Notes: generated from the sequence alone by a model not told the origin. Positions 8,231-16,451 are shown, numbered from the stretch's first letter. The stretch is 64,000 nt of DNA from DASRWI01 sp035654655 (GCA_035654655.1 DASRWI010000031.1:1-64000); one strand, 5' to 3'. Numbers and translations are program-made.

Positions 8231-10138
8231 ATGTTCTACATAAAAAAAATTATGACAGCAATGCTGCTTATGTGTATCAGCATTACTTCTCAGCAAAAAG
8301 ATTCTCTTAAAACTTTACAGTTAGATGAAGTTGTTATTTCAGCAAACAGGATAAATACGCTTCTTTCAAAAGTAGGAAGTGCTATAACTATTATTGATTC
8401 AACAGAAATCGAACATAGCAAAAAACAAACTGTTCTTGATATTTTAAAAAATGAGTATGGGTTGTATTTTACTCAGCAGGGAGGACCAGGAAAGCTTGCT
8501 AATATTTATTTGAGAGGGGATAATCCCGGACATACATTAGTGCTTCTTGATGGAGTTGAAATAAATATGGCTAATGACCCGGTTAATACTTTTGATTTTG
8601 CAAATCTTCCTTTGGATAATGTTGAAAGAATTGAAGTTTTACGCGGACCACAGAGTACGCTTTATGGTTCAGAAGCTTTATCAGGTGTCATAAACATTCT
8701 AACAAAAGAAGGATTGGGCAAACCAAAATTCTTTTTAACAGCAGAGGGGGGTTCTTATAATACTTATAAGGGTTCAATTGGTTCATCAGGTGCGTTTGGA
8801 AAACTAAATTATTTTGCAAATCTAATAAGATATAAAACAGATGGATTTTCTTCAGCAGGAGTAAAGTATGGTGCTACCGAAAAAGATGGAGCAGAAAATT
8901 ATAGTGCATCAGGTAAAATAGGATATGAGGCTTTAGAGAATTTAAATTTTAATTTATCTTATAATTTTCAAAAAGCTGATGCTGACCTTGACCAGTTTGG
9001 TGGAATGTTTGGGGATGACCCATCTTATACAGGAAAATCTGAAGAGCAGCTTGTAAGATTTGAAACAAAATATTCAGGCTTAAAAGCTGGAATAAATTTC
9101 TCAAGGAATATCAGGAAATATTATTTCGATGTTTTTCCAAATTCATTTTCAAAAAGCTGGTATGATGGTAAAAAGTATAAAGCAGATTTGCAGTATGACC
9201 TTTCATTAAATGATAATCATATTATGACCTTGGGAGCTGAGCACGAAATTGAACAGGCTATTTCTGATTATTTATATGCTGATTATGTTTCTGCATTTCC
9301 TCAAAAGCAAAATAATACTTCAGGTATTTATCTACAGGATAAGTTAGATTTTAATTTTGGATTAACTTTATCTACAGGAGTGAGATTCGACTACAATCAA
9401 AAGTTTAAGGATGTATTTACATTCAGATTTGCACCATCATATTTTAACGAACCTTCGGGAATTAAAATCAGAGGGTCAATAGGTAATGCTTTTAAAACAC
9501 CTTCTTTGTTTAATTTATTTGACCCTTTATACGGGAATGCTGAGCTTAAACCTGAAAAAAGTTTAGGCTGGGATGCAGGAGTTGAAAAATATTTTTATAA
9601 AGAAAATATTTCTGCAGGAATAAATTACTTTAATAATAAATTCAAAGATTTATATGGACTTGACCAGAATTTCAAAATGATGAATACAGGTGAAGCATAT
9701 ATTCAGGGAGTTGAATTATTTTCGTTGATAAAATTAAGCAATGACCTTAATGTAAAAGTTAATTACACCTTCCTTGATTCTAAGGATGAAACCAATTATT
9801 CTGATTCTGCCAATATGAACTTAAAGATGAATAAACCTTTATTAAGAAGACCTAAACATAAAGCAGGCTTGTTTGTAGATTATACCTTCTTCAATCAGTT
9901 AAATGCAAATGTTGAAGTTATTTATGTTGGGAAAAGAGATGATATTTTCTTTTCCACTCAAAATGAAAGAACCACATTAGCGGATTATACTTTGTTAAAT
10001 GTGAGTGCTTCTTACAAATATGAGTTTGCAGAAATATATGTAAAAGGTGAAAATTTGCTTAATAAGGATTATGAAGAGATTTATGGATTTGGAACTGCCA
10101 AGCGCTCGGGTTATGCAGGTCTAAAAATTAACTTGTGA
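8231..10138 (+). CDS. btuB: TonB-dependent vitamin B12 receptor, BtuB-like
   Basis: 635 residues. A signal peptide is followed by the TonB box LDEVVISANR (about residues 31-40), a plug domain with IYLRGDNPGHTLVLLDGVE and RIEVLRGPQSTLYGSEALSGVINI, and a beta-barrel that ends in KRSGYAGLKINL. The family moves cobalamin or related corrinoids across the outer membrane using TonB energy. The specificity call rests on the cobalamin riboswitch directly upstream as well as on the short BtuB-like form without a carboxypeptidase-like N-domain. AAGGAG lies eight bases before the ATG and fixes the start. It is followed after about 110 bases by a small membrane-protein gene. Confidence 0.9.
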   Translation: MFYIKKIMTAMLLMCISITSQQKDSLKTLQLDEVVISANRINTLLSKVGSAITIIDSTEIEHSKKQTVLDILKNEYGLYFTQQGGPGKLANIYLRGDNPGHTLVLLDGVEINMANDPVNTFDFANLPLDNVERIEVLRGPQSTLYGSEALSGVINILTKEGLGKPKFFLTAEGGSYNTYKGSIGSSGAFGKLNYFANLIRYKTDGFSSAGVKYGATEKDGAENYSASGKIGYEALENLNFNLSYNFQKADADLDQFGGMFGDDPSYTGKSEEQLVRFETKYSGLKAGINFSRNIRKYYFDVFPNSFSKSWYDGKKYKADLQYDLSLNDNHIMTLGAEHEIEQAISDYLYADYVSAFPQKQNNTSGIYLQDKLDFNFGLTLSTGVRFDYNQKFKDVFTFRFAPSYFNEPSGIKIRGSIGNAFKTPSLFNLFDPLYGNAELKPEKSLGWDAGVEKYFYKENISAGINYFNNKFKDLYGLDQNFKMMNTGEAYIQGVELFSLIKLSNDLNVKVNYTFLDSKDETNYSDSANMNLKMNKPLLRRPKHKAGLFVDYTFFNQLNANVEVIYVGKRDDIFFSTQNERTTLADYTLLNVSASYKYEFAEIYVKGENLLNKDYEEIYGFGTAKRSGYAGLKINL

Positions 10139-10246
10139 TATTAATTTTAATTAACAACAATACCTTTAAACTTTAAGATATATTTTTTAAGTTAAAGGAT
10201 TATTTATTACAAAATAAGATAATTATTTTATCAGGAGACAGATTTA

Positions 10247-10774
10247 ATGAAAAATTTATTAACCCCAAGAACATTTTTGCTGGTTGGTTTAATCTTAATG
10301 GCAGCTATTGTAAGACTGCTTCCACATCCACCTAACTTTGCACCAATTACAGCTATGGCTTTATTTGGAGGTGCTTATTTTTCAAATAAGAAATTATCAT
10401 TCATTGTTCCTTTAGTCGCATTAGTATTGACAGATGTAGTCTTAGGATTTCATTATTTAGTGCCCGCTGTTTATGTATCATTTATGATGATTGTGATGGT
10501 TGGTTTAATGCTTAAGAATAATGTAAAATTCGGAACTGTAATGGCTGCTTCATTAGCGTCATCAATTTTATTTTTTGTAGTTACAAATTTTGCTGAATGG
10601 GCATTTGGAATTATGTATCCTAAAACAGCATTGGGATTGGCTGAATGCTTTACAATGGCTATCCCATTTTTCCATAATACATTATTAGGCGATTTGTTAT
10701 TTACAGGAGTTATGTTTGGTGCATTTGAATTAGCAAAAGTAAAATTCCCAAAACTGGCTGAAGTAAAAGCTTAG
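10247..10774 (+). CDS. Small integral membrane protein of DUF6580 type, possible B12-linked transporter
   Basis: 175 residues with about five hydrophobic helices (residues 9-22, 35-62, 65-88, 96-115, 135-160). The N-terminal stretch RLLPHPPNFAPITAMALFGG is the hallmark of DUF6580, a family annotated as putative transport proteins. It lies downstream of btuB on the same strand, with a good ribosome-binding site (AGGAGACAG) and a hairpin terminator after it, so it probably belongs to the riboswitch-controlled unit. Its size and layout recall substrate-binding S components of ECF transporters, but no ATPase or BtuC/D/F gene is in the window. The B12 role is inference from location only. Confidence 0.7.
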   Translation: MKNLLTPRTFLLVGLILMAAIVRLLPHPPNFAPITAMALFGGAYFSNKKLSFIVPLVALVLTDVVLGFHYLVPAVYVSFMMIVMVGLMLKNNVKFGTVMAASLASSILFFVVTNFAEWAFGIMYPKTALGLAECFTMAIPFFHNTLLGDLLFTGVMFGAFELAKVKFPKLAEVKA

Positions 10775-10813
10775 TAGTTAAAATTCAATTCGTTAAAAAG
10801 GTTTTCAATTTAG

Positions 10814-10840
10814 CCCACGATTTTAATCGTGGGTTTTTTT
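10814..10840 (+). terminator. Hairpin with T-tract after the B12 unit (repeat family A copy)
   Basis: CCCACGATT/AATCGTGGG stem followed by TTTTTTT. It is placed to terminate the btuB-DUF6580 transcript and is also a copy of the dispersed CCCACGA...TCGTGGG hairpin found at 13.5 and 30.4 kb. Confidence 0.7.
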
Positions 10841-10887
10841 ATGAGATTGCGACCCCATAGGGGTCAGTCTGCTTCGCTCGCAATGAC
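10841..10887. repeat. Dispersed ATTGCGA...TCGCAAT repeat (family B)
   Basis: ATGAGATTGCGACC ... GCTTCGCTCGCAATGACC. The ends ATTGCGA and TCGCAAT pair. Related copies lie near 13541, 18254, 30603 and 33740. It directly abuts a family A hairpin, between two convergent genes. Confidence 0.7.
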
Positions 10888-10891
10888 CATC

Positions 10892-11950
10892 TTACTTTTC
10901 TCTTCTCTCGTAAGCAAGTTCTATAATTTTACTAAGTGCTTCTTCGTAGGTCATTCCTGTAGCTTCGGCAGAGCGCATAAATCCCGCACTTTCTGTTAAA
11001 TCCGGATTTGGATTTACTTCCAGTACATATAACTCATTATCTTTTGATAATCTAATATCAACACGTGCATAATCGCGGCATTCCATTGTCTTAAACGCTT
11101 GAACTGCAATTTCCTTGGCTTTAAGTTCTATTTCTTTAGGAAGATTTGCCGGGCAAATAGGAATTGTTTTATGGTAAGCTTCATGTTTCGGGTCCCATTT
11201 TGCCTGATAGCTTACAATATTATGAAGATGATTCGGCATCTTTGAAAAGTCTATCTCACTTATAGGTAATGCCTGAGGGTCTTTATCTCCCAATACTGCT
11301 ACATTTAGTTCTCGTCCATCGATGAATTCTTCAACTAATGCGGGCTGGTTTAGCTCAGTGTAAACATATGTCAATCTTTTATTCAAATTTTTAACGTTGT
11401 ATACTATTGATTCATTTTCAATTCCGACACTTGCATCTTCAAATGCAGGTTTTACAATAATGGGGTATTTTAATCCAATCGGATTATCGTATTCATTTAT
11501 TTCATAAAACTTGAAATTAGGGGTATTTATCCCTTCAGCATTTAAAATCTTTTTAGCTAAAGTTTTATTCTGACAATTTGCCAATACAATCGGAGGGGCA
11601 CCTGTAAAGGGAATTCTTAAAAGGTCAATTACTCCAACTACATTCATTTCGTGGCGGGCATTATCATTAAATAATTCCACAAAATTAAAAATTACATCAG
11701 GATTATGCTCCTTGCAGTCATTTATAAGGATATTCAAGTCATCCTTAATATTTACGGTGTAAGCATCATAACCAAATTTGGCTAATTTTTGAGCCATAAG
11801 TTCATATTCTTCAATTGGATTCATATCATCTACTTCAAAGTAGGGGATGAATCCTAAATTTTTTTCATCCAAATTACCGTGTTTTTGGTAAAAATCCGGA
11901 TGGGCTTCATTGAAAACCACTGCAACTTTTAATTTTTCTTTCATAATCAA
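10892..11950 (-). CDS. ATP-grasp ligase related to D-alanine-D-alanine ligase
   Basis: 352 residues. The fold is recognised from the N-terminal KVAVVFNEAHPDF, PDVIFNFVELFND, the PFTGAPPIVLANCQNKTLAKKIL segment around residue 130, YPIIVKPAFEDASVGI (ATP lysine) near residue 175, and the metal-binding end DYARVDIRLSKDNELYVLEVNPNPDL near residues 295-320. These enzymes make amide or peptide bonds through an acyl phosphate. A standard Ddl is usually about 300-320 residues and found with mur genes; here the partner is a divergent C39-like peptidase gene, so the substrate may be a peptide other than D-Ala. The written start MIMKEKLK has two ATG codons; the second (at 11944) may be the real one. Confidence 0.8.
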   Translation of the reverse strand: MIMKEKLKVAVVFNEAHPDFYQKHGNLDEKNLGFIPYFEVDDMNPIEEYELMAQKLAKFGYDAYTVNIKDDLNILINDCKEHNPDVIFNFVELFNDNARHEMNVVGVIDLLRIPFTGAPPIVLANCQNKTLAKKILNAEGINTPNFKFYEINEYDNPIGLKYPIIVKPAFEDASVGIENESIVYNVKNLNKRLTYVYTELNQPALVEEFIDGRELNVAVLGDKDPQALPISEIDFSKMPNHLHNIVSYQAKWDPKHEAYHKTIPICPANLPKEIELKAKEIAVQAFKTMECRDYARVDIRLSKDNELYVLEVNPNPDLTESAGFMRSAEATGMTYEEALSKIIELAYERREK

Positions 11951-12041
11951 AAAAATATGAAAAAATGAGTACTATGCCAAATTTGTATAGTGTATTTTTA
12001 TTTTATATTTTCTAAATTGATGAAAAAAATAACAATTTGCT

Positions 12042-12875
12042 ATGAGTTTTTATCCTCAACCTTATAAATATCAGTGTGGACCATTTGCATTAAAGTACGG
12101 TTTAGTAATGCTTGGTCGTTTTGAAAATGAAAAAGAAATAGGAAAAAAAGCAGGGAGTACCTGGTGGTATGGTACTGATGAAATTGGATTAGCTAAAGCT
12201 GCTAAAAGTTTTGACTGCAGAATGAAATATTTTAAAAGGGAAGACCCAAAAGAGGCTGTCAAAGTTCTTGTCAAACATTTAAAATTAGGAATGCCCTGTA
12301 TACTTAGTGTCGATAACTGGGAACATTGGTTTACTGTTATCAATGAACAGCAGGGAAGATTTATTATTGTTGATAGCGGACTTGATAAAGTTATTGTTAC
12401 ATATTCAGCAGCTCAATTGATTAAAAGATGGAGATATAAAGACGAGGAAGGTAATGTAAGTTTTGATGCATATGCTTTAGCATCAAAGTATAAACCTTTA
12501 ACCCAAGCAAATTTCTCTCTTGAAAAAGCAAGATATGTAATGAGAGAAAGGAATAAACAGCTTGCTGAAAGATGGGATACTTATTTTAATGATTTAATTA
12601 CCATTTGCCGTCCAAGAAATCCTTTATCAAAAAGAACAATTAGTTTTAATGAGTTTTTAAGAAGACACGAGAAACTTCTTGTAAAGGAAATTGCTGATTG
12701 GCATGGCACCCCTACTTATAGAGAAATAAAAAAAGTTTTAAAGAATTTCCAATTTGTTGCAGATGTATATGATTTAATAATTAGAGTGGAAGATCAGAAG
12801 AAAGCCCTGATTGACCTTTCAGCTATATTAATGATGTATGCATGCGGTAAATATGGAATGGATCCAATTTATTAA
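12042..12875 (+). CDS. C39-like (papain-fold) cysteine peptidase with C-terminal helical extension
   Basis: 277 residues with no signal peptide. The triad of the C39 family is visible: C12 in YQCGPFAL, H95 in EHWFTVI and D111 in FIIVDSG. The Gln before the Cys (Q11) would form the oxyanion hole. C39 domains remove leader peptides at double-glycine sites, but here there is no ABC transporter and the protein is predicted to be cytoplasmic. Residues from about 150 to the end are charged and helical (RYVMRERNKQLAERWDTYF, FNEFLRRHEKLLVKEI) and match no domain I know. The gene is divergent from the ATP-grasp gene across about 90 bases and followed after 11 bases by a hydrolase gene. Confidence 0.7.
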   Translation: MSFYPQPYKYQCGPFALKYGLVMLGRFENEKEIGKKAGSTWWYGTDEIGLAKAAKSFDCRMKYFKREDPKEAVKVLVKHLKLGMPCILSVDNWEHWFTVINEQQGRFIIVDSGLDKVIVTYSAAQLIKRWRYKDEEGNVSFDAYALASKYKPLTQANFSLEKARYVMRERNKQLAERWDTYFNDLITICRPRNPLSKRTISFNEFLRRHEKLLVKEIADWHGTPTYREIKKVLKNFQFVADVYDLIIRVEDQKKALIDLSAILMMYACGKYGMDPIY

Positions 12876-12886
12876 AAAGGATTATT

Positions 12887-13447
12887 ATGCTTGCAAGAAA
12901 TCCCAAAATTTTATCTAAAGATAAAACTGCTCTTCTGGTTATAGACATCCAGGAAAAAATTCTTAATGTAATGCATGATTCAGGCATGGTGGTTAATAAT
13001 GCTTTGAAACTTATTAAAGGATTCAAATCCTTAAACCTTCCAATATTTTTTACTGAACAATATCCACAAGGATTGGGACCAACTACTAAAGTTTTATTGG
13101 AAGAACTGGAAGGATTTACTCCAATACAGAAAATGTCCTTCAGCTGCTTTGGAGCTGAAAATCTTTTTCAAAGGTTAAAGGATAATAAAATTGAACAAGT
13201 TGTTGTTTGTGGAATTGAATCTCACGTATGCGTGGCACAGACTGTTATGGATTTACTTGCAAATGAATTTCAGGTTAATGTCTGTGCTGATGCTGTTAGT
13301 TCTAGAAAAGAAAAAGATTATGAATATGCATTAGAAAGAATGAGAGACCATAAAGCAGAAATAACAACTAGTGAAGCAGTTTTGTTTGAATTGCTTAATG
13401 TTTGCGGTACCGAAGATTTTAAAACTATATCAAAGATAGTGAAATAA
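12887..13447 (+). CDS. Isochorismatase-family cysteine hydrolase
   Basis: 186 residues. The catalytic triad of the isochorismatase/nicotinamidase superfamily is present: D20 in LLVIDIQEK, K82 in IQKMSFSCF and C115 in CGIESHVCV, and the cis-peptide region sits just before C115. Members hydrolyse amides (nicotinamide, carbamoyl groups) or isochorismate; the short form without a metal-binding DxH loop suggests a YcaC/ribonuclease Z-neighbour-type general hydrolase rather than PncA. The substrate is unknown. It starts 11 bases after the C39-like peptidase, with AAAGGA as ribosome-binding site, so the two are probably one operon. A family A repeat pair follows. Confidence 0.85.
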   Translation: MLARNPKILSKDKTALLVIDIQEKILNVMHDSGMVVNNALKLIKGFKSLNLPIFFTEQYPQGLGPTTKVLLEELEGFTPIQKMSFSCFGAENLFQRLKDNKIEQVVVCGIESHVCVAQTVMDLLANEFQVNVCADAVSSRKEKDYEYALERMRDHKAEITTSEAVLFELLNVCGTEDFKTISKIVK

Positions 13448-13457
13448 TGTTTTTAAT

Positions 13458-13534
13458 GCCCACGACTGAAGTCGTGAGTTAAACTGAAAAAGAAATTTGA
13501 TTTTATCTTTTTAACCCACGACTTTAGTCGTGGG
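13458..13534. repeat. Pair of CCCACGACT hairpins (repeat family A)
   Basis: Two hairpins, CCCACGACTGAAGTCGTGAG (13459-13478) and CCCACGACTTTAGTCGTGGG (13515-13534), separated by 36 bases. They lie between convergent genes and are followed within seven bases by a family B element. Arranged like paired REP sequences. Confidence 0.75.
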
Positions 13535-13540
13535 ATACTT

Positions 13541-13595
13541 ATGAGATTGCGATCCAAAGGTATAAACTGTTACACTTCGTTTCGCTCGCAATGAC
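13541..13595. repeat. Dispersed ATTGCGA...TCGCAAT repeat (family B)
   Basis: Begins ATGAGATTGCGATCC and ends TTCGCTCGCAATGAC, matching the copy at 10841-10887 at both ends with a different middle. Placed directly after a family A hairpin, as at 10.8 kb. Confidence 0.7.
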
Positions 13596-13603
13596 TACAA
13601 AAA

Positions 13604-13837
13604 TTACTGTTCGTAATTTTCTACAGTATCGGAGCCTCTAAGTTCGGCCTTATCCGGGTCTTTACCCGCCTCTCGTAAAGCTCTTCTCTGACGAAGTAAA
13701 TCCCAATATTGATCAAGCTCTACTTCAATTGAATTAAGTTCAGTTTTTTCCTGGTCTGTAAGTTCGCTTTTGGAATATAATCTTTGTTCCTCTTCAACCA
13801 TCTTCTTTATTATACTTATTATATCTTTATCCTGCAT
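13604..13837 (-). CDS. DUF2630 family protein
   Basis: 77 residues. The pattern MVEEEQRLYSK...LNSIEVELDQYWDLLRQRRALREAGKDP is characteristic of DUF2630, a short, highly charged helical-hairpin family of unknown function. No membrane segment or signal peptide. It lies seven bases after the neighbouring small gene on the same strand, so the two are likely co-transcribed. Confidence 0.85.
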   Translation of the reverse strand: MQDKDIISIIKKMVEEEQRLYSKSELTDQEKTELNSIEVELDQYWDLLRQRRALREAGKDPDKAELRGSDTVENYEQ

Positions 13838-13844
13838 TGTATCC

Positions 13845-14165
13845 TCATTGTAAATATTGATTCAAGTATTGATTCACATTTTTTTCAATCTTATGTTCAC
13901 TTACAAAATTTTTTACTGTATCGGGAAGTTGAAAATCTGCAATTATTTTATCATCGTGTAGTTTAATGATTCCTTTTACTCTTCTATCCAATGGACCCAT
14001 TGTTAAATAAAATGAAAATTGCATTTCATCTTTTGTCCATGATTTATTAAAATCTTTTACATCAAAACCAGTAATTGGTTTTTTCTCCAATAATGAATCA
14101 AACATATCGTCTAATTTCTTCTTGGAAGTTTCTTTGTCTAATTTGTTTGGATATTCAATATGCAT
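13845..14165 (-). CDS. Small protein resembling the polyhydroxyalkanoate-system family
   Basis: 106 residues. It starts MHIEYPNKLDKETSKKKLD and continues with a W-x-x-D-x-M-x-F strand, GPLDRRVKGIIKLHDDKI and an amphipathic C-terminal helix. This order resembles the polyhydroxyalkanoic acid system (PHA_gran_rgn) family, which has a similar H-I-E-x-P start and a V-x-G-x-I-x-V strand. No PHA synthase is in the window, and the similarity is judged by eye only, so the family call is tentative. First gene of a two-gene unit with the DUF2630 gene. Confidence 0.5.
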   Translation of the reverse strand: MHIEYPNKLDKETSKKKLDDMFDSLLEKKPITGFDVKDFNKSWTKDEMQFSFYLTMGPLDRRVKGIIKLHDDKIIADFQLPDTVKNFVSEHKIEKNVNQYLNQYLQ

Positions 14166-14243
14166 AGTTTCTCTTCATTTTTTTTCTAAAGTAATAAAAA
14201 TTAACTAAATTAAAATTGATGTATATTTTAAGTATTTTAATTT

Positions 14244-14972
14244 ATGTTTAACAAGATTGATAACACATATTATTCAGACAAGTTCTTTTATGTCATAAAT
14301 TCGCAGGACTACCTTCTGCTTACTAAAGCCATAAATGAAAACCCAAATAGCATAAAAGAGCTTTTTACTGATAAAACCAAATATGATTTTTTTATTACTT
14401 TTCTAAAGGAACTTGGTACCTCTTTAAAGTTTAACCCCATATCCAAAAAAGAACCCTCATCCCTGATAAGAAGTACACTTTATAAGTTGATGGAAGAAAA
14501 TATAGATTTGATTATTCCAAAGGTTATTTATAAAAAAATTGATTACTTGCAGAAGGAGGCTGGAATAAAATTAATTGAGGAAGATATTGCTTTCGAAGTG
14601 AAACATAAAAACATTACTGAAAATAATTGTACCTCAGGAGTTGTGTATATAACAACAATGGGGGATGAACTTCTTAAAAAAAACAGCATCTTATTTAATG
14701 AAGGTGAAGTATTTGAGCATTATGTTTTAAATGCGATAATATCCGCCTTAGCTGAAATGGCAGCTAACGACTTGCAGGAATATCTAACAAGTAATAGAAT
14801 AATCAAACAAGCATTCAGGTTATCTCCGGGATATGGTAATTGGAAATTAGATGAACAGAAAAAACTTTTTGAAGTTATTAGGCATGCTGATAAAATTGAT
14901 GTTCATTTAAATGAATATAATGTAATTATCCCTGAGAAAAGTACATCAGGAATTATGTTTGAAATAAAATAA
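14244..14972 (+). CDS. Stand-alone protein resembling the methionine synthase reactivation domain
   Basis: 242 residues, no signal peptide. The C-terminal half has FRLSPGYGNWKLDEQKKLF (residues 191-209) and VHLNEYNVIIPEKSTSGI (220-237), which correspond to the R-x-x-P-G-Y motif that binds S-adenosylmethionine and to the L-T-E-x-x-x-M-x-P-x-x-S-x-S-G motif of the MetH activation domain. In MetH this domain helps to re-methylate inactive cob(II)alamin. Here it is a separate protein without the catalytic modules; stand-alone versions occur where methionine synthase is split or corrinoid proteins are reactivated separately. The MetH modules are not in the window. The N-terminal 100 residues are helical and not assigned. 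Confidence 0.72.
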   Translation: MFNKIDNTYYSDKFFYVINSQDYLLLTKAINENPNSIKELFTDKTKYDFFITFLKELGTSLKFNPISKKEPSSLIRSTLYKLMEENIDLIIPKVIYKKIDYLQKEAGIKLIEEDIAFEVKHKNITENNCTSGVVYITTMGDELLKKNSILFNEGEVFEHYVLNAIISALAEMAANDLQEYLTSNRIIKQAFRLSPGYGNWKLDEQKKLFEVIRHADKIDVHLNEYNVIIPEKSTSGIMFEIK

Positions 14973-14974
14973 TG

Positions 14975-15580
14975 TTACCTTCCTTTTAAATCAACTATTG
15001 TAGCTCTCATCTTAATTGAATCATCAAGAGGAATACAATTAATTAAATTTTCTTCAAGAGTATTAGTAAGATAATTCATTCCTTTATCGGGTAAAAGTAT
15101 TACAGGCATTCTATGATGAAGGGTTTTCATAAAATTATTTGTAGTAGTTGTAATTAAAGAAGCAAATGGTAAACCATTTTTTGATGAATAAAGTGCAGGG
15201 ACAAAAAAGTAATCATAATCCTCTAAAAAAATTCTATAAGGAACTTTTTTATCCTCTTCCTTTTTCCATTCGTAAAATCCTGTCATTGGAACAATACATC
15301 TATTTGTATTATAGAGATTAAGCCAAAAATCTTTTGATTTTATTGTTTCTATGCGCGAATTAAATAGTAAGGGAGAATCAGTATTAAATTTTATTCCCCA
15401 ACCCATTGGCTTAAATAAATAATCCCCATTGGTTTTAACTACAGTGAGGATATTATCAGTTGGAGAGATGTTTTCTCTTCTCATTAGAAAATCTTCCCGG
15501 AATAAAAACTCCGGGAAGTCCTTTTTAATTCTATCAGTTAATTCGATGGCACTTAAATTATTTTCAAATCTTCCACACAT
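14975..15580 (-). CDS. yedK: SOS response-associated peptidase/abasic-site shield (SRAP, HMCES/YedK family)
   Basis: 201 residues. The invariant MCGRF start makes Cys2 the mature N-terminus that forms a thiazolidine crosslink with abasic sites in single-stranded DNA. The other family residues are present: N74 and R76 in FNSRIET, E104 in TGFYEWKK and H156 in HHRMPVIL. Length is close to E. coli YedK. Its ATG shares one base with the stop of the upstream deacetylase-like gene, so it is translated as the last cistron of the amidase-deacetylase-SRAP unit. Confidence 0.93.
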   Translation of the reverse strand: MCGRFENNLSAIELTDRIKKDFPEFLFREDFLMRRENISPTDNILTVVKTNGDYLFKPMGWGIKFNTDSPLLFNSRIETIKSKDFWLNLYNTNRCIVPMTGFYEWKKEEDKKVPYRIFLEDYDYFFVPALYSSKNGLPFASLITTTTNNFMKTLHHRMPVILLPDKGMNYLTNTLEENLINCIPLDDSIKMRATIVDLKGR

Positions 15581-16443
15581 TATTCAACAGGTCTCTTTAT
15601 ATTTTTATAACCACCATCTTTAACAAGCATCTCATAATTAATAAGTTTAATATTAGGTGAGTGAATCATTTTTTGAATGTCATCTGAAATAAGAGCATTT
15701 AGTTCTGCTTGTCTGTGTTTGCTCATTTCTTTTAAGCCAAAAGTATTTTCGTCAAGCATTGCAGCTAATTCATCATTGTCAGTTCCAATATGGCAGACTA
15801 ATAAATTGATTTGACCATCTTTCAAATCATTGTTTAAAATTTTAACTAAGCTATCTTTTTTAGATTCAATTGGTTTTGAATACATATTGTCCATATAGTA
15901 TTCACCAAAATATCTGCTGATGCCAAGTTTATATTCTTTAGCTAATCTTTCTAAAAGTTCTCTCCATTGAGGTTTATCAACAACAGTACCCATATGATGG
16001 TCAAGGTAAGAAATTTTTATTCCTGAATTTAAAGCTCTTTCAATCTGAGCTCTTAATTCTTTTTCAACTTCCTCTGTTGAAGGATTATTTTCAAATAATA
16101 ATTTACGGGAAGGGAGGAAGAAACCATTTTTATCAGTTAAAGTTTTTGCATAAGTAATTGGTCCCCATTTATAATTTTTCCATTCAGCATTTAATGTAAG
16201 ATGTATACCAACAGCAACATTAGGATACTTCTTTAAAATGTCAACTGCTTCCTGATACCATGGACAGGCAAACATAACAGATGCTGATACGGGAATACCC
16301 GTCTTGAATACTTTTTCAAAAGCCATATTAACAGAATGAGACATACCTAAATCATCCATTCTAATTAGCAATTGCTTTTGATTTTCTTGTGAGTACATAA
16401 TAGTTGATGTCAAAAAGAGTAATAGTAAAAATAATTTTTTCAT
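15580..16443 (-). CDS. Exported ChbG/HpnK (YdjC-like) carbohydrate deacetylase
   Basis: 287 residues with a cleavable signal peptide (MKKLFLLLLFLTSTIMYSQ). The mature protein opens with QLLIRMDDLGMSHSVN, where the paired Asp bind the metal, and has GIHLTLNAEW and YLDHHMGT with further metal histidines, as in YdjC/ChbG proteins that deacetylate oligosaccharides such as chitobiose. The family is usually cytoplasmic, so an exported version acts in the periplasm or outside. It lies eight bases downstream of an exported amidase gene and overlaps the SRAP gene by one base. The substrate is not known. Confidence 0.85.
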   Translation of the reverse strand: MKKLFLLLLFLTSTIMYSQENQKQLLIRMDDLGMSHSVNMAFEKVFKTGIPVSASVMFACPWYQEAVDILKKYPNVAVGIHLTLNAEWKNYKWGPITYAKTLTDKNGFFLPSRKLLFENNPSTEEVEKELRAQIERALNSGIKISYLDHHMGTVVDKPQWRELLERLAKEYKLGISRYFGEYYMDNMYSKPIESKKDSLVKILNNDLKDGQINLLVCHIGTDNDELAAMLDENTFGLKEMSKHRQAELNALISDDIQKMIHSPNIKLINYEMLVKDGGYKNIKRPVE

Positions 16444-16451
16444 TTGTTAAC

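Noticed and set aside
13458..13595. Possible CRISPR array or insertion sequence end
   Set aside because: Only two hairpins of unequal loop and one different repeat; no regular spacers, no cas or transposase gene in the window.
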